NCBI GenBank assembly: GCA_029946045.1
Contig: JAQSDS010000126.1
Coordinates: forward strand, 1 to 5,509
Direction: 5' to 3'
Origin: Rhodoferax sp.
Lineage (GTDB): Bacteria > Pseudomonadota > Gammaproteobacteria > Burkholderiales > Burkholderiaceae_C
Length of the DNA stretch: 5,509 nucleotides
Shown: in pieces, positions 1 to 4,530 of the stretch
Layout: every line of letters starts with the position of its first letter
Position numbering within the stretch: the stretch's first letter is position 1
Notes under the pieces: model-generated
The model's input: only the letters and a program-made list of their open reading frames with translations
The model's database searches: none
Told to the model about the DNA's origin: nothing
Translations under genes and position numbers: made by a program

Positions 1-249
1 ACGGCTGATCAGGGTGCACTTCTCAGAACCGTGCGCCACAGCGGCCAAGTAGCTGGCTTTGACTTTGGCTGCATCATCCACACCAGCGGGGACGCGGTGT
101 GTGATTAGATCGAGCAGCGTGGCCGCTTCGCCCTGGGGCGGATTTTTCAGCAGCTCAATGAGCGCAGCGGTTTGCTGGGCCGTCAAGGGCAATGCGGGGA
201 TGCCGAGAACGGCACGTTCGGCGACGTGGGCGCGGTAAGCTTGCAACAT
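1..249 (-). CDS. acnB: Aconitate hydratase B (AcnB), N-terminal 83 codons, cut by window edge
   Basis: This is the start of the bifunctional aconitase / 2-methylisocitrate dehydratase AcnB, a cytoplasmic 4Fe-4S enzyme that interconverts citrate and isocitrate in the TCA cycle. The visible part, reading from the ATG at 249, begins MLQAYRAHVAERAVLGIPAL and continues with LTAQQTAALIELLKNPP (about residues 22-38) and HRVPAGVDDAAKVKASYLAA (residues 51-70). This matches the helical HEAT-like N-terminal domain that distinguishes AcnB from AcnA. The Fe-S ligands and active site lie in the missing part; the family is usually about 860 residues. The start is supported by AGGAGT at 260-255, five nt upstream. 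It lies downstream of the citE-like gene on the same strand with a 105-nt gap, so it may be co-transcribed with mdh and citE. The assignment is from remembered family sequence; confidence is high. Confidence 0.95.
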   Translation of the reverse strand, partial: MLQAYRAHVAERAVLGIPALPLTAQQTAALIELLKNPPQGEAATLLDLITHRVPAGVDDAAKVKASYLAAVAHGSEKCTLISR

Positions 250-254
250 GGTCA

Positions 255-260
255 ACTCCT
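255..260 (-). promoter_or_regulatory. Ribosome binding site of acnB
   Basis: AGGAGT on the minus strand, 5 nt before the ATG at 249-247. It is a near-perfect Shine-Dalgarno sequence and fixes the acnB start. Confidence 0.85.
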
Positions 261-301
261 TTTCAATCAAAAAATACAATCAGCGGTAACTGGACGGGGG
301 A

Positions 302-325
302 CTGTGACTCAGGAAGACGTCACAG
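302..325 (-). promoter_or_regulatory. Hairpin in the citE-acnB intergenic leader
   Basis: CTGTGAC (302-308) and GTCACAG (319-325) form a perfect 7-bp inverted repeat with a 10-nt loop. On the minus strand it begins 29 nt after the citE-like stop codon and ends 52 nt before the acnB start. No T-run follows in the minus direction (the next bases are AGTCCCCCGTCC), so it does not look like an intrinsic terminator. It could be an mRNA processing or stability element, or an operator. The dyad is seen directly; any function is inference. Confidence 0.45.
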
Positions 326-354
326 CCGCAGGGTAAAAATGAACAACCTGATCA

Positions 355-1401
355 TCAGGCAGAGAAAAAAACCTGGGCAGGATCATGGTTTGGCAATTTG
401 GCCGTTTGGTGGGCACGCACCAGCACTTGCCAAAAATAGCGGTAACTGGCGCGGTCGTGCAAATGACCTTCAAGTGAAATGGGCGCCCAGTCGGCTGCGT
501 GCGCTGCACACACAATGCGACTGGCCTGTGCCACTTCATTGGCGGCTGGCGCAAAGGCCGCCAGAATCGGGCGAATCTGGTCCGGGTGAATGCTCCACAT
601 GCGAGCAAAGCCCAGGGCGCGACTGGCGTGACGGGCAGCTGCTTCGAGCCGGGCGACGTTTTTGAACTCGGTCACCACGCAGTGTGAGGCGGTTTTGCCA
701 AAGGCATGGCAGGCTGCGGTGATGGCGAGCTTGGCCCGCACCACCAGCGGATGACTGAATTGATCGAGGTCTTCAGGCCGACTGAACTCGGAGGTCGCCA
801 TGGCGCTGGCCGGAATCGCGCCACCATGGGCCGAGACAAAGTCCATCAAGCCAAAACTGAGAGATTCAACGCGAGGGTGCGCGGCAATGGCTGCCACATG
901 GTGCACCGCCAGCGGAGATTCGATCAGCACGTGAAGCGGCAAGGGCGTGGTCCGACCGTTGGTTTTCAATGCCTGGTCCAAGTGGGGCAGGGCGAGCTCG
1001 ATGTCTGCCACTGTGTCCACTTTTGGGATCATGACATGGCACAAGGCCTGGGCTGAGCGACCCACAATGGTTGCCACATCTTGCGCAAACGCGGGGTGGT
1101 CGACCGGATGCACACGGGCCGCAACCCGGGGTTGAACCTGGGGCGCCAGCTTGTGGCTGGCAGTCCATGCGCTCGCCGCCAGTTCGGCCACCATGTGGGC
1201 ATGATCCTGCTCACCGCCCACCGGCGCACCGTCCTCGCAATCGAGCGTCACATCAAAGGCACAGGTGCCCAGCTCTTGCGACAGTTCGACCTGCAAGGCC
1301 AGACTCTTGATCATGCGTGCCTGGACGCCGCAGTAGTGGTCGCATACCGGCAGCGGTGTGGCCGCCGCCGGGCCCAGCAAGACGTCGCGCGGGTGGGTCA
1401 C
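355..1401 (-). CDS. HpcH/HpaI-family (CitE / malyl-CoA lyase-like) C-C lyase
   Basis: This 348-residue cytoplasmic TIM-barrel protein belongs to the HpcH/HpaI aldolase / CitE-like superfamily, whose members cleave or form C-C bonds of acyl-CoA or 2-oxo acids with a divalent metal. Visible marks are LDCEDG (residues 53-58, the family LDxED motif), MIPKVD (124-129), LIESPLA with candidate metal ligand E161, and GLMDF with candidate ligand D187, 26 residues later as is usual. WSIHP (269-273) and a C-terminal lid-like segment (about 304-340) resemble malyl-CoA lyases more than citrate lyase beta subunits. No citD or citF homologue is adjacent, so a citrate lyase complex is unlikely. The start is a GTG at 1401, three codons after an in-frame TGA, with only a weak CAGG upstream. 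It lies 21 nt after mdh, suggesting translational linkage. The exact substrate (malyl-CoA, methylmalyl-CoA, citramalyl-CoA or other) cannot be decided. Confidence 0.88.
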   Translation of the reverse strand: MTHPRDVLLGPAAATPLPVCDHYCGVQARMIKSLALQVELSQELGTCAFDVTLDCEDGAPVGGEQDHAHMVAELAASAWTASHKLAPQVQPRVAARVHPVDHPAFAQDVATIVGRSAQALCHVMIPKVDTVADIELALPHLDQALKTNGRTTPLPLHVLIESPLAVHHVAAIAAHPRVESLSFGLMDFVSAHGGAIPASAMATSEFSRPEDLDQFSHPLVVRAKLAITAACHAFGKTASHCVVTEFKNVARLEAAARHASRALGFARMWSIHPDQIRPILAAFAPAANEVAQASRIVCAAHAADWAPISLEGHLHDRASYRYFWQVLVRAHQTAKLPNHDPAQVFFSA

Positions 1402-1422
1402 GAGCCTGACTCAGAACAGGGT

Positions 1423-2409
1423 TTACAGCAGGTGGGCGACGCCAGCCTGCTCGTCTTGCAGTTCTTTCAGCGTCTTGTTGATGCATTCCTGGCTGAAGGC
1501 ATCGATCGGCAGACCTTCGACCAGCTTGTACTCGCCCCCTTCGCAAGTGACGGGGAAGCCAAACATGGTGTCTTTTGGAATGCCGTAGTCGCCGTTGGAT
1601 GGAATGCCCATGGTGACCCACTTGCCGTTGGTGCCCAGGGCCCAATCATGCATGTGATCGATGGCAGCATTGGCCGCCGAGGCAGCTGAAGACACGCCGC
1701 GTGCTGCAATGATGGCTGCACCACGTTTGCCCACCGTGGGCAGGAAGGTGTTGGCGTTCCAGTCAGCGTCGTTGATCATGTCCTTGACACTTGCGCCGTT
1801 GATGGTAGCGAAGCGGTAATCAGCGTACATGGTGGGTGAATGGTTGCCCCAGACCGCCATGTTTTCGATGTCAGCCACGGCCTTGCCGGTCTTGGAGGCC
1901 AGTTGGCTCAAGGCACGGTTGTGGTCCAGGCGCAGCATGGCAGTGAAGTTCTTACGCGGCAGGTCGGGTGCGCTCTTCATGGCAATGTAGGCGTTGGTGT
2001 TGGCCGGGTTACCGACCACCAAAACGCGCACGTCGCGGCTGGCCACGGCATTCAGGGCCTTGCCCTGGGCCGTGAAAATCTCGGCATTCACGGCCAACAA
2101 CTCGGCGCGTTCCATGCCCGGACCACGGGGGCGCGAACCGATCAGCAAGGCGTAATCCACGTCCTTGAACGCGGTCATGGGGTCGCTGTGGGCTTCCATG
2201 CCAACCAGCAAGGGGAAAGCGCAGTCTTGCAGTTCCATCATCACGCCTTGCAGCGCCTGTTGCGCTTTTTCAACCGGAACTTCCAGCAGGCTCAAGACAA
2301 TGGGCTGATCTTTGCCGAGCATTTCGCCTGAAGCTATGCGAAACAGGATGGCGTAACCAATTTGACCTGCGGCACCGGTAACGGCTACACGGACGGGCTT
2401 TTTGCTCAT
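1423..2409 (-). CDS. mdh: Malate dehydrogenase (NAD-dependent)
   Basis: It oxidises L-malate to oxaloacetate in the cytoplasm, the last step of the TCA cycle. The 328-residue length fits the bacterial/cytosolic-type MDH family. The nucleotide-binding loop is GAAGQIG (residues 12-18). An acidic residue, E43, at the end of the second strand fits NAD preference. The mobile substrate loop is [10 protein letters not shown] (92-101), followed by [10 protein letters not shown] (131-140), LDHNRA with D162 and R165, and [11 protein letters not shown] with catalytic H190. The start is the ATG at 2409, because GGAGA (2421-2417) lies 7 nt upstream and family members begin MSKK. An in-frame ATG at 2451 would add 14 residues across that ribosome site and is rejected. 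It is first in the minus-strand unit mdh, citE-like, acnB, and is divergent from gntR. Confidence 0.97.
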   Translation of the reverse strand: MSKKPVRVAVTGAAGQIGYAILFRIASGEMLGKDQPIVLSLLEVPVEKAQQALQGVMMELQDCAFPLLVGMEAHSDPMTAFKDVDYALLIGSRPRGPGMERAELLAVNAEIFTAQGKALNAVASRDVRVLVVGNPANTNAYIAMKSAPDLPRKNFTAMLRLDHNRALSQLASKTGKAVADIENMAVWGNHSPTMYADYRFATINGASVKDMINDADWNANTFLPTVGKRGAAIIAARGVSSAASAANAAIDHMHDWALGTNGKWVTMGIPSNGDYGIPKDTMFGFPVTCEGGEYKLVEGLPIDAFSQECINKTLKELQDEQAGVAHLL

Positions 2410-2416
2410 GGCGAAA

Positions 2417-2421
2417 TCTCC
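2417..2421 (-). promoter_or_regulatory. Ribosome binding site deciding the mdh start
   Basis: GGAGA on the minus strand, 7 nt before the ATG at 2409. It favours this start over the in-frame upstream ATG at 2451. Confidence 0.75.
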
Positions 2422-2488
2422 AAAAGGTTTAAGAAATAATTCAGTGGGCATAGGGTGAACAGCACACAGCCAACCCCACAGCGCGTCA

Positions 2489-2518
2489 AGTGTACTCTGG
2501 AAAACCCTGATTCGTCAA
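2489..2518 (-). promoter_or_regulatory. Candidate sigma-70 promoter of mdh
   Basis: On the minus strand, TTGACG (2518-2513, 5 of 6 to consensus) and TACACT (2494-2489, 4 of 6) are 18 bp apart. Transcription would begin near 2482, leaving a leader of about 70 nt before mdh. The palindrome centred near 2535 would then lie about 53 bp upstream of the start point. The match is read by eye, with a mediocre -10. Confidence 0.45.
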
Positions 2519-2520
2519 TT

Positions 2521-2534
2521 TGTCTTATGTCTTA
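2521..2534 (+). repeat. Tandem 7-bp repeat TGTCTTA x2
   Basis: TGTCTTA occurs twice in immediate tandem (2521-2527 and 2528-2534). The second copy forms the left arm of the palindrome at 2530-2541. The extra copy could be an additional half-site for the regulator, or chance. Confidence 0.4.
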
Positions 2535-2541
2535 TATAAGA
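2530..2541. promoter_or_regulatory. Palindromic operator candidate between mdh and gntR
   Basis: TCTTATATAAGA is a perfect 12-bp palindrome. It extends to an 18-bp dyad (2527-2544) with one mismatched pair. It lies inside the gntR promoter spacer and 12 bp upstream of the candidate mdh -35. Dimeric GntR-family proteins bind short palindromes, often next to their own gene, so GntR (2589-3392) is the obvious candidate ligand. The site does not spell the typical GT...AC half-site pattern of HutC-type operators exactly, so binding is inference. Confidence 0.55.
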
Positions 2542-2588
2542 TATGATTCGACAAAAAAGATCCTGCCGCAAATCGAGACAAATCCACC

Positions 2589-3392
2589 ATGCAAACCTTT
2601 CCAGAACCTGTCATCGAGCCCATCCTGGCAATGCCTGAGGCCGCTTATCTGCAGGCTTCTTCGGCAACGCCGGCCTTCAGTCCGTTGTACCAGCAAATCA
2701 AGGGACTGATCCTCAATAGCTTGCGCGCCGGGGAGTGGAAACCCGGTGAAATGATTCCAAGTGAAGTGGAGTTGGCGGGGCGTTTTCACGTCAGCCAGGG
2801 CACGGTGCGCAAGGCGATCGATGAATTGGCGGCCGAGAATTTGCTCCTGCGTCGCCAAGGCAAAGGCACTTTTGTTGCAACCCACGCCGAGCAACAGGTG
2901 CAGTTCCGGTTTCTCAAACTGGTTCCTGACAGTGGTACCCGCGGCAGCGAAGGCCCGGCCCAGCGCGACATCATCGAATGCAAGCGCGGTCGTGCTACCG
3001 CCGACGTGGCCCGTGCGCTGGCCTTGCGCAATGGTGACATGGTGTTGCAGGCCCGGCGCCTGCTCAGTTTTGGTGGTGCTCCCATTATCTTGGAAGATAT
3101 CTGGTTGCCAGCAGCGCCGTTCAAGGGCTTGACGGCTGAGCAGTTGGCCAATTACCAGGGACCCATGTACGCTTTGTTTGAGACCGAATTCAATGTTCGC
3201 ATGGTGCGTGCCGAAGAAAAAATACGTGCCATTCCGGCGACTGAGCTGCATGTGGCGCACCTGAAAGTGCCGCTGGGCACACCCTTGTTGAGCGTGGAGC
3301 GGGTGGCCTACACTTACCGTGATGAGCCTATGGAGCTGCGCCGCGGTTACTACCGGACCGACACCCATCACTATCACAACACCTTGGGTTGA
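2589..3392 (+). CDS. GntR-family transcriptional regulator (HutC/UTRA type)
   Basis: This 267-residue cytoplasmic DNA-binding regulator probably acts as a dimer. Residues 1-29 are a poorly conserved lead-in. The winged helix-turn-helix covers about 31-98: PLYQQIKGLIL (32-42), GEWKPGEMIPSEVELAGRF (48-66), recognition helix SQGTVRKAIDEL (69-80), and the wing RRQGKGTFVA (88-97). A UTRA ligand-binding domain follows (about 105-262), including ARRLLSFGGAPIILEDIWLP (155-174) and a C-terminal VERVAYTYRDEPMELRRGYYR (236-256). This places it in the HutC subfamily, whose UTRA domains bind small metabolites; the ligand here is unknown. It sits between the divergent mdh unit and sdhCDA, so it probably controls one or both. 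The start ATG at 2589 has only a weak GAGA (2575-2578); an in-frame ATG at 2631 is a possible alternative. Domain assignment is firm; target genes are inferred. Confidence 0.93.
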   Translation: MQTFPEPVIEPILAMPEAAYLQASSATPAFSPLYQQIKGLILNSLRAGEWKPGEMIPSEVELAGRFHVSQGTVRKAIDELAAENLLLRRQGKGTFVATHAEQQVQFRFLKLVPDSGTRGSEGPAQRDIIECKRGRATADVARALALRNGDMVLQARRLLSFGGAPIILEDIWLPAAPFKGLTAEQLANYQGPMYALFETEFNVRMVRAEEKIRAIPATELHVAHLKVPLGTPLLSVERVAYTYRDEPMELRRGYYRTDTHHYHNTLG

Positions 3393-3403
3393 ATGGTTTT
3401 TTG

Positions 3404-3445
3404 GCAGGATGTCAGCTTGAAGTCCGTTTGAGGTGTCATCCTTGC
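3404..3445 (+). promoter_or_regulatory. Imperfect inverted repeat downstream of gntR
   Basis: GC-AGGATG-t-CA (3404-3414) can pair with TG-t-CATCCT-t-GC (3434-3445), with one mismatch, one bulge and a 19-nt loop. The core is a 6-bp AGGATG/CATCCT stem. It begins 12 nt after the gntR stop. The only T-run nearby (3456-3460) is 11 nt further on, so it is at best a weak terminator. GCAGGAT is also directly repeated at 3404-3410 and 3444-3450. Confidence 0.25.
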
Positions 3446-3448
3446 AGG

Positions 3449-3468
3449 ATCAAAATTTTTGATTGACA
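3449..3468 (+). promoter_or_regulatory. sdhC upstream AT-rich dyad overlapping a consensus -35
   Basis: ATCAAAA (3449-3455) and TTTTGAT (3457-3463) are perfect 7-bp inverted arms around a single T. They abut a perfect -35 hexamer, TTGACA (3463-3468). No good -10 lies at normal spacing: 17 bp downstream is GACAGA. A promoter here would therefore be weak or activator-dependent. The bases TTGAT-TGAC-AAAAA (3459-3472) also match 8 of the 10 fixed positions of the FNR/Anr consensus TTGAT-N4-ATCAA. Control of sdh by oxygen would make sense, but it is not shown. Confidence 0.4.
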
Positions 3469-3517
3469 AAAATACTGCGCCAATGGACAGAAGGGTCAGG
3501 CGCTTGCTGCATTGCAA

Positions 3518-3523
3518 TAGAAT
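3518..3523 (+). promoter_or_regulatory. Possible -10 element of a second sdhC promoter
   Basis: TAGAAT matches the -10 consensus at 5 of 6 positions. It has no recognisable -35 at 16-18 bp and no proper extended TGn motif. If used, transcription would start about 55 nt before sdhC. It is recorded because it is the best -10 in the leader. Confidence 0.2.
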
Positions 3524-3570
3524 TTGAGAGTTATCTTTTTACGCGCGGTTACCCAGTTGTTACCTCAACC

Positions 3571-3591
3571 ATGAAAGCATCGTATGTCTGA
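3571..3591 (+). other. Six-codon upstream ORF overlapping the sdhC start
   Basis: ATG AAA GCA TCG TAT GTC TGA reads MKASYV and stops just inside sdhC, whose ATG is at 3584 in another frame. Neither start has a strong Shine-Dalgarno. It could allow translational reinitiation or compete for initiation, but a chance ATG is equally possible. Confidence 0.2.
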
Positions 3592-4027
3592 ATCAGCGGC
3601 CAGCAAAGCAAAAAAACGTCCGGAGTTCTACAACATTGATGGCAAATCGCTCATCAGCTACCGGTGGCCGTTGGCATCCATCGCTTCGGGTATGCACCGC
3701 GTCAGTGGCGCCATCATGTTCTTTCTGATGCCCTTCATCATCTGGATGTTTGACAACTCCATCTCGTCCGAAATCTCTTTCCTGAAATTCAAGGCAGCCT
3801 TCAATGAAGGCATGCTGGGCTTGCCGGGTTTCATTTGGAAGCTGGTTGTGCTGGGACTGATCTGGGCCAGTCTGCACCACTTCATTGCTGGGATGCGCCA
3901 CCTCTGGATGGACACCCACCACGAGCACGTCACCAAGGATTTTGGACGCCAGACGGCTGCAGTGGTGCTGGTTCTCACCCTGACGCTGACGCTGGTGCTG
4001 GGTGCCAAACTGTTCGGTCTTTATTAA
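3584..4027 (+). CDS. sdhC: Succinate dehydrogenase cytochrome b556 subunit (SdhC)
   Basis: This 147-residue inner-membrane protein is one of two anchors of complex II. It helps bind heme b and carries part of the ubiquinone site. The N-terminal KKRPEFYNID precedes the signature SIASGMHRVSG (residues 32-42), in which S35 and R39 correspond to the quinone-site Ser27 and Arg31 of E. coli SdhC. HHFIAGMRHLWMD (98-110) contains H99, the equivalent of heme-ligand His84. Three hydrophobic segments are seen at about 40-57, 83-104 and 123-145. Length is slightly above E. coli SdhC (129) because of a longer N-terminus. The start at ATG 3584 has only a weak GAAAG upstream; the ATG at 3571 is out of frame. 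It is first in sdhC-sdhD-sdhA, 19 nt before sdhD. Confidence 0.95.
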   Translation: MSESAASKAKKRPEFYNIDGKSLISYRWPLASIASGMHRVSGAIMFFLMPFIIWMFDNSISSEISFLKFKAAFNEGMLGLPGFIWKLVVLGLIWASLHHFIAGMRHLWMDTHHEHVTKDFGRQTAAVVLVLTLTLTLVLGAKLFGLY

Positions 4028-4035
4028 AAAAATTC

Positions 4036-4040
4036 AGGAG
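4036..4040 (+). promoter_or_regulatory. Ribosome binding site deciding the sdhD start
   Basis: AGGAG six nt before the ATG at 4047. It shows that sdhD begins there rather than at the in-frame ATG at 4002, which lies within sdhC. Confidence 0.85.
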
Positions 4041-4046
4041 TCATAC

Positions 4047-4412
4047 ATGTCTGTCAATTTCGGATCCCATCGCCTGGTTGTAGGCGCTCACTACGGCATG
4101 CGCGACTGGCTGTCGCAACGCGTTACTGCGGTCATCATGGCTTTGTTCACGGTGCTGGTGCTGGCGCAATTGATTTTAAGCAAAGGCCCGATCGGCTACG
4201 AGCTGTGGGCCGGCATTTTTTCGCCGCAATGGATGAAATCGCTGACCTTTCTGGTCATTCTCTCCATGCTCTACCACGTGTGGGTTGGCATGCGTAACAT
4301 TTTTCAGGATTACGTCAAGCCCTACGGCGTTCGCTTTGTCATGCATGTTTTTGCCATTGCCTGGCTGATTGCGTGTACCGGCGGCGCCATTGAAGCCTTG
4401 TGGCGTTTGTAA
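4047..4412 (+). CDS. sdhD: Succinate dehydrogenase membrane anchor subunit (SdhD)
   Basis: This 121-residue second membrane anchor of complex II helps hold heme b and the quinone site. HYGMRDWLSQRVTAVIMALF (residues 15-34) leads into the first membrane segment. LYHVWVGMRNIFQDYVKP (75-92) carries H77, equivalent to heme-ligand His71 of E. coli SdhD, and D88-Y89, equivalent to the quinone-site Asp82-Tyr83. Membrane segments lie at about 24-45, 64-84 and 97-116. Length matches the family (about 115-125). The start at 4047 is chosen for its AGGAG; the in-frame upstream ATG at 4002 would overlap sdhC and add 15 hydrophilic residues. It follows sdhC by 19 nt and precedes sdhA by 86 nt, the longer gap in the operon. 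Confidence 0.95.
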   Translation: MSVNFGSHRLVVGAHYGMRDWLSQRVTAVIMALFTVLVLAQLILSKGPIGYELWAGIFSPQWMKSLTFLVILSMLYHVWVGMRNIFQDYVKPYGVRFVMHVFAIAWLIACTGGAIEALWRL

Positions 4413-4440
4413 ACTTTCTTTTTTAAAAGAGAGTCTTTGC

Positions 4441-4530
4441 ATGCCCTGGTCCGCATCGGGATGTGCTGTAACCAATTATCAAGATAAAAAAATCCATCAT
4501 GACTGCAACCTCCAAACTTCAAACGCGTAA
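4441..4530 (+). CDS. Possible 29-codon ORF overlapping the sdhA start
   Basis: ATG at 4441 opens a 29-residue frame beginning [10 protein letters not shown] and stopping with TAA at 4528-4530, 32 nt inside sdhA in a different frame. A purine run AAAAGAGAG (4425-4433), 7 nt upstream, is a plausible Shine-Dalgarno, better than anything before sdhA. The peptide has no recognisable domain. It could be a leader that couples translation of sdhA to sdhD, or simply a chance frame. It is offered as a candidate only. Confidence 0.2.
   Translation: MPWSASGCAVTNYQDKKIHHDCNLQTSNA
4476..4487. repeat. Short inverted repeat just before sdhA
   Basis: TTATC-AA-GATAA has perfect 5-bp arms around two bases, ending 11 nt before the sdhA ATG. 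The loop is too short for an RNA hairpin, so if it matters it would be as a DNA site. Its TTAT...ATAA ends recall the mdh-gntR palindrome, but the centre differs. Confidence 0.2.

Larger units (their letters stand above)
2520..2547 (+). promoter_or_regulatory. Candidate sigma-70 promoter of gntR
   Basis: TTGTCT (2520-2525, 4 of 6 to consensus) and TATGAT (2542-2547, 5 of 6) are separated by 16 bp. The start point would be near 2554, 35 nt before the gntR ATG. The spacer is almost filled by the 12-bp palindrome at 2530-2541, the classic position for a repressor to block RNA polymerase. The elements are seen by eye; their use as a promoter is inferred. Confidence 0.5.

Noticed and set aside
282..449. 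The 12-mer AGCGGTAACTGG at 282-293 and again at 438-449
   Set aside because: About one such 12-mer pair is expected by chance in a window this size. One copy is simply codons of the citE-like gene, and there is no wider similarity around them.
1081..1689. A 202-codon plus-strand frame across the citE-mdh junction
   Set aside because: It is antisense to two well-supported genes, has no family resemblance and no ribosome site.
2410..2451. Longer mdh starting at the ATG at 2451
   Set aside because: The extra 14 residues are not family-like, and the ribosome site at 2421-2417 belongs to the ATG at 2409.
2532..3377. A 281-codon open frame on the minus strand covering nearly all of gntR
   Set aside because: It is antisense to a gene with clear GntR and UTRA motifs. 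Its translation has no recognisable domain and is what codon bias in GC-rich DNA produces on the opposite strand.
4414..4434. T-rich/A-rich run after sdhD read as a terminator
   Set aside because: The pairing is only A-T with wobble and mismatches and has no GC stem. sdhA must be transcribed through it in a normal sdh operon.
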